This document shows, piece after piece, positions 43,581-53,321 of a DNA stretch of 64,000 nt (within the stretch, counting starts at the first letter, position 1; each line of letters opens with the position of its first letter). Source of the DNA: Hymenopus coronatus. Lineage: Eukaryota > Arthropoda > Insecta > Mantodea > Hymenopodidae. The notes under the pieces are model-generated. The model had not been told where the DNA came from, ran no database searches, and saw only the letters and a program-made list of their open reading frames with translations. Where the stretch lies: positions 439,455,259 to 439,519,258 of the forward strand of contig CM060900.1 of NCBI GenBank assembly GCA_030762935.1, written 5' to 3'. The translations under genes and the position numbers were made by a program.

Positions 43581-44424
43581 ACTTGTAGCATTATATCAGG
43601 GCTTCCTTGGGCCATTATTGCACCTATTTCTTCCATAATTACTGGAGGTATATCCCCTGTAGCCATCAATGCCTGGCTCTTTTGTAAGTGTATCTAGCCC
43701 CTTGCTGGCATTTCATGTTTGTCCATACCTTCTTTAATTGTTTTGCTTCTCACTGCAACAAATAACAGACTAATAAATCTGCAAGTACATTAATTCTGAG
43801 TAATGCGTTAAGTTATTTTTCGTGAAATTATGTAATAAAATAAAAGTAGAAATAGAAATAATAATAGTGTACATAACAATTTAAAGAAAAAAATTACTTA
43901 CTTCTCCACATGTGAAGAATTATTTATTTATCCAAAATATTTATGGAGGAATTGAAGTCCCCTGCAATTTTGGCCCAAGGATCTCTCTTAATCTTGAAGA
44001 GACAGCATTAGTTGTCCTGTTTTCTATAATAATTTAATATTTTTCAAGAACATATTTCTCAACCATCGTAAAATGTTTACTTTTCTTATCCATACGCTAT
44101 TAATAATATACACCGCCGTCTAGATTTGTATATCATAATAGCCAAAAGAATTTTCAATACGACTTTTCTTACCTATAAACGAAAGACGAGGTAGTAAAAC
44201 TTAACAAGTACTACTTTACAGATCACTGTGAATACCAAAACACGTAAGCCAATCTCTTTAATAAGCTCAACTTTATTAAGCTTTCTTATTAAACAAATAA
44301 GTCACCGGCTATGAATACCGCCTAAGTGCTAACTTATGGACTGGAGCTCACAGGGGAACATGTAACAAAAAAGTAGTGGACAGATATTGATAACGCGAAA
44401 GCAAGACTCCTAAAAAGGGTGTAA

Positions 44425-44587
44425 TGTGCGTCTCCAAATTTCTGCCTGCTGTGTGAAGGGGGAACGGGTTCGATTCCATGCTGGAGGGGGGTAGGGAGTT
44501 TTCTCTATTCCAGATTATTCTACATCCTCCCCAGAGTTAGGAAGTATGCAAGTGAGGTCAATATGTGTGTGTGTGTGTGAGCGAGCG

Positions 44588-44618
<31 letters not shown>

Positions 44619-44756
44619 TATCCAGTGATTAAAATGCAAGATATGTAGGAAACCCAACGACATCAGTACACGAGTTAATGCCATTGCCAATAGGTAATAC
44701 TTTCCAAAGGAAAATGTCGCCAATAGGACCATGTAGTTAGGTGGGGTATAAATGGA

Positions 44757-44829
<73 letters not shown>

Positions 44830-44835
44830 TAAAAA
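44425..44835 (+). mobile_element. tRNA-derived SINE (family 3) with (GA)n and (AAT)n
   Basis: CTGCCTGCTGTGTGAAGG and GGGTTCGATTCCATGC (box B), TTCTCTATTCCAGATTATTC, a GT/GA microsatellite (44565-44619), GTTAATGCCATTGCC, GTCGCCAATAGGACCATG and GTGGGGTATAAATGG, ending in a 70-base (AAT)n at 44757-44829. The 7440-7735 copy ends in an AT-rich tail in the same place, so the AAT tract probably grew from the retroposon tail. Confidence 0.75.
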
Positions 44836-44839
44836 AATC

Positions 44840-45215
44840 AGCCTCAAAATAAGTCTTCTCTAGGCACCGATACATGTATGGCACAAGGTACATACATACG
44901 AGTTTGCTAGGTTGACCAGAGTCCAAAGTCCCATTTCTGGATTTTGAGCAGTAGTGCTTCCTTTCTTTTTCCTAGGTTTGTCTCGCGCTCCGCCTGTTTT
45001 CCACTGTTTCTTCCTCACTGCGAAATGTCTGAGCCGAACTGAAGCGGAGTGATTTATTGTGCATAGCACTTCTGCACATGGGTTTGCACGCCTGCAATTT
45101 TACGCGTTTTGAAAGGCCCTAGGTTAGAACATATCTCATCTGTTTGTTTATAATTTTTCGCCGATGAACTCGGTGTTAACATGTGCGTATGTGTGCGCGT
45201 GTGTGTGAGTGAGAG

Positions 45216-45257
<42 letters not shown>

Positions 45258-45365
45258 GTTCATATAATCTGTGTCCGGAAATGCACAGTCTCCTCGGTAA
45301 ATGACACTGAAGAACGACATCAAGCAAAGAGCCCTGGCACACAGTACACGGTCTGAATCACATTC
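44840..45365. other. No gene recognised; (GT)n
   Basis: A GT/GA microsatellite lies at 45199-45255. The minus-strand Thr-His frames arise from it. Confidence 0.5.
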
Positions 45366-45368
45366 ATG

Positions 45369-46440
45369 TCACAACAGATGTTCAAAAAGGCTTACATGGG
45401 ATGCAATGCGCGGTTTCATACTTCGTATCTTGGATTACCTCAATTGCTGAAATGTTCCGGGCTGTATCTGAATATCATCACAGGTAATTTGGACACACTG
45501 GTGAAAGTCTGAGCTTCAGGAACAGACTCACCGTGCACAATGCTTTTCAGTTGCCCCCCGTGAGTGAAAATTCAGGGGTATTAAATCCATTATCGAACAG
45601 GCCATGCAACAAGGCCTCCGTGTCCTATTCAACGTCTGGGAAAGATGATGTTGAGGTGTCGGCGAACATAAATGCGAAACTGAGCTGGCGCTCCATCGTG
45701 CTGTTGCCACATTCCCTGTTTTATTGAAAAAGACACATTTTCCAGCAATGGAGATGGAATTTTTCCAGGAATTCTAGATACGTTTCTCCATTCAGGCATT
45801 GTGGAAGCAGAACTAGTCCGAGTAGGCGGTCGCCAATTGATGCTGAACAGCTATTGATGTGATGCTTCAACCATTCTGTGAGGATTTTCTGTAGCTCACA
45901 GACAACGATTATGCAGGTTAATGATGCCACATCTACCAAAGGTCACTTCATCGCTGGTGAGGACTGAAGAGAGAAATTCCATAATGGTGCTGACCTGGTG
46001 CACAGACCAGCGATAGAATCTTCTCCGTAGAGGAAAATCCTCCGGCGATAATCCCTGCACACCTCGGAGGTGATAGGAATAATAGCAGTTGTCATGTAGG
46101 ATACAGATCATCATCCTTTGGCTCACACCATGTTGGCGGGCGAAATGCTTGCAGCTTATATCAGGGTTGTTCTCAGATTAACGGAGAACATGTTCCTCAA
46201 AATCTGGTGTCCGCACAGCCCGCGGCCGCTCTGTCTCAAAATGGCTCAAAAAGTTGGGTGATATGGGTGATGCTGTCTGTCAGGGTACGTAGCCCGGTAT
46301 ATCCGTGTTGCCTCTCGACCGTTTCCACCCTCTTGGTCATACACGAACACCTGCTTGGTTTGTTCCCGGAATTAATATCGGATCACACCATCTGCAACAC
46401 ACAAAACGCACGTTGCAAGTTGTTGAGAGAATGCCATCAT
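45369..46440 (-). pseudogene. DDE_3-type (Tc1/mariner superfamily) transposase pseudogene
   Basis: The minus strand reads, in order, RPRAVRTPDFEEHVLR, NNPDISCKHFARQHGVSQRM, YYSYHLRGVQGLSPEDFP, RRRFYRWSVHQVST, VLTSDEVTFGR (first catalytic Asp), IGDRLLGLVLLPQCLNGETY, LEFLEKFHLHC, HDGAPAQFRIYVRRHLN (second Asp), WIGHGGLVAWPVR and, at the end, SLFEHLL with a stop at 45369-45371. The final SPDLTPLDF motif is destroyed (WI.YP.IF). Multiple frame changes and stops occur. The blocks span nearly the entire family length, but I could not find terminal repeats. Confidence 0.88.
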
Positions 46441-46464
46441 TGCCATCTATCGTGGAAACTATGC

Positions 46465-46690
46465 ATTTCTGGATATTATGTGTTGCGGTTATATCACTTT
46501 CTCTACCCACTCTTCTGCAAACTAATCTTACAAAAGCGTATTCTTTTGTTTCTTGTTAGTCGAGATAAACATGTGCAGAATTGGTTTTATTAGACATTTC
46601 TTTGCAGGTACAAGGGGAATACGTTAGGCTTAAGCGATAGTCAAATCCTCGGTTATATGGTGGCTTTGAAGTTCTGCATTCTTTGCTTGA
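46465..46690 (-). repeat. Family A, copy 14, part 1
   Basis: TATGTGTTGCGGTTATATC, ACTTTCTCTACCCACTCTTC, TTACAAAAGCGTATTC, CGATAGTCAAATCCTC. Begins a reverse-orientation copy later broken by insertions. Confidence 0.7.
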
Positions 46691-46754
46691 CTACGGAAGC
46701 AAAGCATTTTATCAATTACAACAGCTTTTAGAAATATGGAGGGGACTGGGAACC

Positions 46755-47010
46755 AAACCAATGTGTTTTTGTACCTTTGCCTCCAAGGGGGTGTCTCCAG
46801 GAGGGATGGTGAGTGAGAGGAGACACCGGTCGGCCCAAACCAGGAGCAACGGCAGCTATGACAGGGCCCCTACTATTACCAGATATAAACTATTAGAAAG
46901 TCGGACAGACACAAAGGGGACCCCGCCCCGCATAGATCCAATGCCTCCTTATGGGCATTCTTTATACCCGGCTATTAGCCGAAAGCCTAGAAACGGTGAG
47001 TTACATGGAT
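46755..47010. other. GC-rich insert within family A copy 14
   Basis: CCAAGGGGGTGTCTCCAGG, GGAGACACCGGTCGGCCC, GGGGACCCCGCCCCGC, TATACCCGGCTATTAGCCG. Not part of family A in other copies. Possibly the same family as 14325-14650. Confidence 0.4.
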
Positions 47011-47029
47011 AATCCTTTGCCCTTTCCAC

Positions 47030-47225
47030 GCCGCACCAGAGCATCTACCACCTAAACGGCCCGGGTTCGATCCCAAGTGACCACATGTGAGATTTGTGGT
47101 GGAAAAGCGGCGCAGGGGCGGGTTTTTTCCGAGTTCGGTTTCCCCCGCCATTGCATTCCATATATTACCAGTGTCATCGGCTGGGATGCCACAAGTAGTA
47201 GAAGCGGGCGTTAAACAATACCAAA
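47030..47225 (+). mobile_element. tRNA-derived SINE (family 1, short subfamily), 5' truncated
   Basis: CCCGGGTTCGATCCCAAGTG box B, GTGAGATTTGTGGTGG, GGCGCAGGGGCGGGTTTTTTCC and GGGCGTTAAACAATACCAAAAAC, with the box A half damaged. Confidence 0.85.
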
Positions 47226-47289
47226 AACAAACAAACTCCCCCCAAAACACATATAACATGGAAGATATGAGAAATAGCTAATGCTTCGA

Positions 47290-47584
47290 AAAAAAGACAC
47301 TAAATGTGTGTTTTAATGAGCTTTCGGTTTCCTCTGTGGAACTTTTTATGGATATGTTTTGATTCTCTAGCTATACACATTTATACAAAATAACCGGACT
47401 TCACAAGCTATTCCCAGAAAATTAAAAGTGTATGTTTAGTTTGTTAGTTGTCTTTAGTATACACTATTTTAATCAAAATCGTTGACAATTTATGAGAATA
47501 TAAAAAGCTTCAAAATGTTTTTCATTTAAAGGTTGGTTTGGGGAGGGGGTTCTTGAAAATCGTGTCGCATTTTTGGAAGGTCCC
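47290..47584 (-). repeat. Family A, copy 14, part 2
   Basis: TAATGAGCTTTCGGTTTC, AAATAACCGGACTTCACAAGC, TCAAAATCGTTGACAATTT, AAAGGTTGGTTTGGGG and GTCGCATTTTTGGAAGG continue the reverse-orientation copy. Confidence 0.7.
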
Positions 47585-47862
47585 ATGTAGCGCTACAGCC
47601 TTATGAATGGCCTTGGCCTGCCAACATGACCGCCGGCCTCACGACAAATATGGGTGATTATCCGATCCATAGAGATGTGGTCAGCATCTTGCATCCCAGT
47701 GAGAAAATTGTCTCTCATGACCAGGATGCTACAGCTCTCACTTTCCTCACGATGCTGAATGATCACCAGTCCTATACTCAGGGCTTAAAAAACGCACTTA
47801 CATGAGTGGGATCAAACCTGGGCGCCTGGGAAGCAGAGCAGGACATCCTCGGAAGGAACTAA
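47585..47862 (-). mobile_element. tRNA-derived SINE (family 4) flanked by GGAAGG duplication
   Basis: Minus strand: box B CAGGTTTGATCCCACTC, GTTTTTTAAGCCCTGAG, GGACTGGTGATCATTCAGC. The host repeat reads GGAAGG immediately before and after, a likely target duplication of at least six bases. Confidence 0.7.
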
Positions 47863-48045
47863 ACTTAAAAACTAAATTTGTTACTTATTTTACTCTTTTT
47901 GAGTTATGCTATTCACACCAGACCTTTTTCTAAAAATGCTGTGTTTTATTCAGGGGCCACAAAACATGTATTTTTGGTGAAATCTCAACATGGAATTTTT
48001 TAATGAAATGCAACACTTCTTTGCCTACTATGAGAGAATAAAAAC
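47863..48045 (-). repeat. Family A, copy 14, part 3
   Basis: GAACTAAACTTAAAAAC, TTTTTCTAAAAATGCTGTG, CACAAAACATGTATTTTTGGTG, TGAAATCTCAACATGG, CTACTATGAGAGAATAAAAACG. Completes the copy. Confidence 0.75.
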
Positions 48046-48869
48046 GATATACAGGCAGAAAAATATCTGTACCTTTAACTGAAGATGCATTAGATGTTAA
48101 TTGCAAAATATGGGATCTAAAATGAGTGAGAGGTTTTCAGTAAATGATTATAATGCGTCAAAAATTACTGTTGTGTCTGACAATTTTTCTCTTTCAAAAA
48201 AGGTAAAAACTGCTTATGAAATATGTTGAGCAAATTAATTTCGCCTATTTGGCAGGCGAGTGCTGCACATCCTGCTGTATTGTATGAGCTAGGTACTAAC
48301 ATTATTTCATGAAAGGAGACGATAAAAACAAAAATAAATTAATTTTGTCAAAAGAAATACCACGTGATGGAAATATTTATATGCTGTAATCTATTAAATC
48401 AGACTATTACGACAATATACCATACGAATACCTTAAAAGTATGTGTACATGAATATAATATAAACATCCTTAAAAACCATTAACTACAATACATTTAATT
48501 GTATAGTTTTTTAGAAGTTATTCAGAGCATGAAACATTTCTAATGTTTTGAATCTGGTAGCAAACACAGATAAATAAATTACATGTTACCTAAACTATCG
48601 CGAGACAACCCCCAAACCGAAACCTCTGGAGTTATTTATAAAATTTGTACCCAAAAATATTAGAGGTGTTGCATTGAAAGTGTAGCGTATTATTCTATAT
48701 ATAGTATGCGCCTCTATTTTCATCATAAAACGAAGCTCAGCGATATCCTGCTATGCTGCTTTGAACACTTTTGGGATTACTGTTAAGTAATCAAATCTTG
48801 ATGTTTTCCTCTGAAACGCAGCAAAATATTCCACTGCGATTTTTCTGTATTTTAATTAATTTGTTGCCG

Positions 48870-49100
48870 AACGCGCCAACCAGTTGGCAACGAGCCATTT
48901 AACTTGCTCAACGCTTCTGCTTCATGCTTACTCCTTACATCCGTGAACCATAATTAAACACATCGTACGAAAGTGACATCTGTTACCAAAGTGCTTGTGA
49001 CAAGTAAGTCCACCTAACGTGACCGGGTGGAAGTTTTCCAGGCAAGAGGGTGATTCCTACAGTGAGCTTCGAAACGTTGTGTGAACGGCGTGAAAACACA
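48870..49100 (+). promoter_or_regulatory. CpG-rich block ending in a splice donor: candidate promoter and first exon
   Basis: CpG is locally dense (GCCGAACGCGCC, ATCGTACGAAAG, CTAACGTGACCGGG, TTCGAAACGTTG, AACGGCGTG) while the following kilobases have very few. The block ends at AACACAT followed by GTAAGAAATA, a good donor (49101). No ATG-led frame spans it, so it would be an untranslated first exon. No core promoter element is certain. An alternative is simply a GC-richer patch. Confidence 0.35.
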
Positions 49101-50523
49101 TGTAAGAAATACAAATACTTATTTCACATAAATGTTTCTTTCGTTTAAACATACAAAATGATGCGAAATTAAGGTTCTGGCTGCTTATGTCACGCAGAGG
49201 AAATTTCAGCATTGTGTGTGCATTAGAGGAATGTGTGGTTAAATGTGTGAATGTAGGTTAATTCCTTTAAAAGTCATATTAGTTACGTGTGCCATTTCAT
49301 TTATTTAATTAGTTCTTTTAAAACTGTAGAGGTAGCAGTGCATTTATTATTGTTATGTTGTGTGCACGAATATGTTAGGTTAGGTTACATTTATGCCCCT
49401 CGACCTTGACTGTGCATTTCCTGAAACTTTTAACGTTGGGGTATTTCATAAGCTAAAAACAGAAGCTAGCGTGTGAGAGGTTTTATTTTCGTAGGTTAAG
49501 ATAAGGCCACAGTCACAGAAGTGAAATACTGCAGCTGTCATCTAAAAGTGTTTGATGATAATTACCTGATAGTGCATTTTGTGACATGGTTGATTGATTT
49601 TTCTGACAGGTATTTAAAATTCACCTAAAGTAACCACCACAACACGTTAGGTATGTGGCATAGTAAATGAACAAGTATATTAGGTTAGATGTTTACTTAT
49701 GAGATTACCAGATGTGTACATTAGAAACATAACCTTAACCCTCAAATTACAGAGCAGAAGCTCAGTAACATTGACCATCTTTATTTGTCAATGATTTTTC
49801 TCATCTTGTGTTGTACCATATTGAACTGTCACTGTATTGTACCATTTTGAACTGAGATAACCCTCGTGCTTTGTAGTTTATTGATTTTTTGGGATAATGT
49901 GTGCAGAAGTATGAAATAGTTGTGAGCCTGTAGTATCATAACATATTCCGGATGTATCACCTGATATCACATCACTGTGTTAGTGTTAGAGGTTATTAGT
50001 GTTTTCTTTTCCAGAAATGTTCAAAGGATTATGTGGTGGTATTGTAGCATCAAGGGTATTTGAAATGCAGCTAAACATATTGTAGTCAAGGGTTTCAGTA
50101 ATAATTACCCAAAATATGAAGTATAGGCCCATGTTATGTAGGTTGGAGAAATTGGAACTCCTTAGTTTTAATGTTATAAACACAGTGCTTTATGGAGTGG
50201 GTTTAGAAATTATGCTTGTGAAAATCCTTCAGCTTTCATAATACTTATAAATTGCATTTTGGAGCTGTAAAAACACTTTCATGATCCATAGAATTAAAAC
50301 ATATGGCAAAGAAAAATGATTAATGATAGAGTGTTGAAGTCTAAAAACTTAATACAATATTAATATTCAAGTTTTAGTTTAAGACAAGTTGTACTCTTAT
50401 CTATAGGAGGTCATTGAAGAATTAGCTGCAGTGGTTCCATACAAAAATAACATTTATTAAAATATTTTATTGCATGTTGTGTTTCACATATTCTTACTAT
50501 ATTTAGGGATTAAAATAAAATGC
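49101..50523. other. CpG-poor, AT-rich DNA; no exon seen
   Basis: If the block upstream is a first exon, this would be intron. A (TTAGG)2-like GTTAGGTTAGGTTAC lies at 49374-49387. No repeats from the left half of the window are recognised. Confidence 0.4.
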
Positions 50524-51103
50524 AATTGAAGGACTGAGAACCATAGTGGGCCATCTCCATGTGAGGTCAAAATTGAACTGTTGCCATCTGTCGGTATAGT
50601 TTATGGTTAGGCATCTTATATTGCAGTGGGCCATGTCCAGCATTTCCCGTTTACAAGCAGTAGAGCATCAAAATATCGGTCTAAATGAAACTACAAATTC
50701 TGTTGAGAGTCAGAGTGGTCCAAACCCATGCAGCAAATCACGCTACCGCATATGATGATCTTGTGTCCATGCTACCATTTATTCCTCCAGTGAATCATGA
50801 TTTTTACAAGAGTTTGCATGTGCGAGTCAATAATAATGATCAACAATTACATTTCTTTAGGCTGGGCCAAATCCTAGCAAAGGAAAATAGCTCCCAATTC
50901 ATAACTGTAAAACCTAATTTTGCACAAAGCCACATCAATATTGTACTAATATAGGATAGAAAATATATTCTAGATTGCTGTGGCATTTAGTTATTATGTG
51001 TAACTTGGCTCAATAAATTATGATATTGAAAAAACATTGACCTTCTATTTCTCCATTTTTAAAAAATGGTGCTTGGCCCACTATGGTTCTCAACTCTTCA
51101 ATT
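50524..51103. mobile_element. 580-bp element with 30-bp inverted ends
   Basis: 50524-50553 and 51074-51103 match as reverse complements at 27 of 30 positions (core GAGAACCATAGTGGGCCA). A partial third copy of the core (CAGTGGGCCATGTCC) lies inside at about 50625. Flanks are too AT-rich to call a target duplication. The interior holds an 89-codon open frame. Superfamily not recognised. Confidence 0.75.
50685..50954 (+). CDS. Unrecognised small open frame inside the inverted-repeat element
   Basis: 89 codons, MKLQILLRVRVVQTH..., with PFIPPVNHDFYKS and QLHFFRLGQILAKENSS in the middle. Composition is protein-like and it fills the centre of the 580-bp element. There is no catalytic motif, membrane segment or known fold that I recognise. 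CpGs are slightly more frequent here than around it. It could be the relic of the element's own gene, a captured host segment or chance. Confidence 0.25.
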   Translation: MKLQILLRVRVVQTHAANHATAYDDLVSMLPFIPPVNHDFYKSLHVRVNNNDQQLHFFRLGQILAKENSSQFITVKPNFAQSHINIVLI

Positions 51104-51399
51104 ATATATCATATCAGTAATTATAAAAGATAAGACTACCATAAATTTTCTGGTAATTCTGTGCAATGACTATATATTCTGGCAAGCACTAAATGTTTTC
51201 CAAATGTGCATAAATATAACTATATAACACTTAAATATCACAAATTGTGTGTAAAAACACAGAAATGTTAAGCAGTAATATCAGGAAACAAAACATATAG
51301 ATAAACCAAAACTAATTTTTTTTTTTTAAGCAAAGCATATGTAAACTCACAGTCCATAAAATGATTGGGAAAGCATTAATGGGAAATTTGTTAAACAGT

Positions 51400-51556
51400 A
51401 CTAAACATTACTCTATATAAAGGATATACTTTGGGGTAGGGCATATTCTTGAAATTCTTTGCAGAAATTGCATGTGATTCTAATTGCAGAGGATAATAAA
51501 ACTTGGTTTATATTGGATTTTTTGTGTGAGGAATTCTGTTCAGATGCATGTGCACA

Positions 51557-51614
<58 letters not shown>

Positions 51615-51640
51615 TGTTGACATGCAGTGCATGGGTACAC
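51400..51640 (-). repeat. Family A fragment, CpG-depleted, with (CA)n
   Basis: AGGATATACTTTGGGGTAGGG and ATTCTTGAAATTCTTTG correspond to the GGGTAGTTTGGGG...TCTTGAAAATCTTC section of reverse copies. The (CA)n at 51560-51610 sits at the family's usual CA position. Strongly diverged. Confidence 0.45.
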
Positions 51641-52059
51641 TCATCTGAAATTGGTACTTCATTTAGCACTCACCATAATTAACAGAGTTGTTGCACAGAA
51701 TTACCCATTTTCTATCATTACAAAAACGTTTCTTGTTAATGATGAAACACATGTATCAGCAAACAATAATGCAGTAACGTAGAATTTTACTTAACAAACT
51801 GTTGGGTAACAGTTCCATAATTACCCTCAAATATAAATCTGGAAGAAAGATTAATTAAGGAAAGAATATGCATATATAACACCATTTAGAAGGATATGTG
51901 CCTAGTAGCTACCCTATTTAGGGTGCCTTCTTTATAGGAAAGTTTAGTTTAATTTCAGCAAACCATACCATCTTGCCATTATTGTGCTTATTGTGGCAGC
52001 TGGCAATCTAATTAAGGGAGTGAAATTCACTAAATTGACAATGTTTTAACTTCTTAGGA

Positions 52060-52465
52060 TCATTGAGATTTAGCTACACCAATGCTTTGTGGCTTAGGGC
52101 CCTATACACTGGGCTATGCTTTGCAGCTGAGGGTCTTGCTGTATTTTTCATTGCCATGCCAGTGGCTTTTGCTTATAAACAGTGCAAAAATAAAATGGAG
52201 TTTTACTTATGGACGCTCTTTAACTGCTGTGGTTCTCAGCATCCCATTTTATATTGGGTGCAGAAGACTTTTATTTTGTTCAGAGGCCTCTTTATCACAG
52301 TTTTTTTTTACATGCCGTAAATTTGCAGACCAACAGCTTTACTTCCCTTCTGAAGGAAGCAATGCTAAGGATTTTATGCCCAAAAAAATTCATTGTCCTC
52401 CGCCAGGTTTGAACCTGCGACCTTGGATATATGAGGCTCCACTACACCACAGGGAAACTTTATAA
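52060..52465 (-). mobile_element. tRNA-derived SINE (family 9)
   Basis: Minus strand: GTTTCCCTGTGGTGTAGTGG, ATATATCCAAGGTCGCAGG, then GGTTCAAACC (box B) and GGCGGAGG. The body carries CTGAACAAAATAAAAGTCTTC, CCCAATATAAAATGGGATGC and TGAGAACCACAGCAGTTAAAGAGC. The plus-strand copy at 57640-57895 shares CCCAATATAGAATGGGACTC and GAGAACCACAGCAGTTAAAG. Open frames over it are spurious. Confidence 0.75.
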
Positions 52466-52469
52466 ACAG

Positions 52470-53315
52470 TGCAACCACAAACTGTTGCTACTAACCAAAG
52501 CATAAGTAAGTTGCTGAGGGTAGGTGTGGAACAAAGTCCAATTACACAAACCTTATGGATGCTTTCCTCTGTTTTCCATACTTTTTCCTTGCCCTGAAAA
52601 GAGCTTCAGGAATTTTGAATGCAGCCAGAGTTTTCATATTTTCTTAAATAAAGAAGAAATCACTTTTTACAAATGTGTAATACTAGAGATACCTTTACAT
52701 TTACTGCAGTTTAATGAAATCTTTTCATAAATGTGTCTCCAGATACACTTCTAAAGATAGAGCACAAACTTTTATTTAGTTGCCCCTAAGATTATCGGTT
52801 TTTAAATGTGATGTTTCCAGAAATAATGAGGATGGCAAACATAATTAAATCATTGTGTATCATTGATAATAACTCTTTGAGATAACATACTGAAAAACAA
52901 ATTAAAACTTTTTCTCAAAGGTATTGGACTAGAAAGAAGAGAATTCTTTAAACTGTTTCACCTGAAAATTAAGGTAATCCAGAAATGATACCTCCAGCTT
53001 CAAAATTCCTTTGTCCATTACATAACTCTTAAGTTTATCCATAATTTTGTTTCATTTTGCCATTTCTAGTTTTAAAGTGCAACCAAACACATACAATTCC
53101 AAACTATTACCAACCCCACAAAACAATTCAATAATGAAAATAAGTTTCAATACATTAGAACCAAGATTCTGTTCATTCCCGTTATACTACATTGATTGAT
53201 CAATTGTACTTATTAAAATACTATTAATTGATACCATATTTGACTCACTTGGTATCTAACAGGTAGATTATAACTCAATATATTTTGCTTTTAACAGACA
53301 ATTTTTTACATTGTA
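52470..53315. other. No gene recognised
   Basis: CpG-poor AT-rich sequence. A 68-codon frame at 52524 has no recognisable motif. Confidence 0.4.
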
Positions 53316-53321
53316 AAAGTA

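Larger units (their letters stand above)
41615..44085 (-). pseudogene. Harbinger MYB/SANT-like DNA-binding protein pseudogene
   Basis: On the minus strand, near 44085-43920, split frames read VEKYVLEKY, IIENRTTNAVSS and DPWAKIAGDFNSS, the usual MYB/SANT-like start of Harbinger partner proteins. A GTAAGTAA donor near 43910 and an acceptor near 43760 join this to EAKQLKKVWTNMKCQ, TYKRARH and MATGDIPPVIMEEIGAIMA. A SINE follows at 43580. The C-terminus reads FKLKKKNEAEAAETMLRLAK then KREELVGFVLPNC near 41720-41630. Frameshifts and stops separate every block. In the family this protein helps bring the transposase to the nucleus and to its ends. Assignment rests on the block order and convergent position. 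Confidence 0.75.
39900..44090. mobile_element. Decayed PIF/Harbinger element with two convergent genes
   Basis: The span is set by the transposase on the plus strand (39.9-41.3 kb) and the MYB/SANT partner on the minus strand (44.1-41.6 kb), the standard two-gene content of Harbinger elements. SINEs at 42145-42515 and 43215-43580 interrupt it. I could not find terminal inverted repeats, so the outer limits are only those of the coding remnants; the mariner fold-back lies just upstream and may itself sit inside it. Confidence 0.75.

Noticed and set aside
44675..44926. Poly-leucine membrane protein
   Set aside because: Reads the (AAT)n tail of a SINE on the minus strand.
45054..45342. Thr-His repeat proteins
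   Set aside because: Reads the GT/GA microsatellite at 45199-45255.
49370..49390. Interstitial telomere array
   Set aside because: Only two TTAGG-like units; too short to mean anything.
52063..52465. 127- and 85-codon overlapping frames
   Set aside because: They lie over a tRNA-derived SINE shared with 57640-57895, where neither frame is kept.
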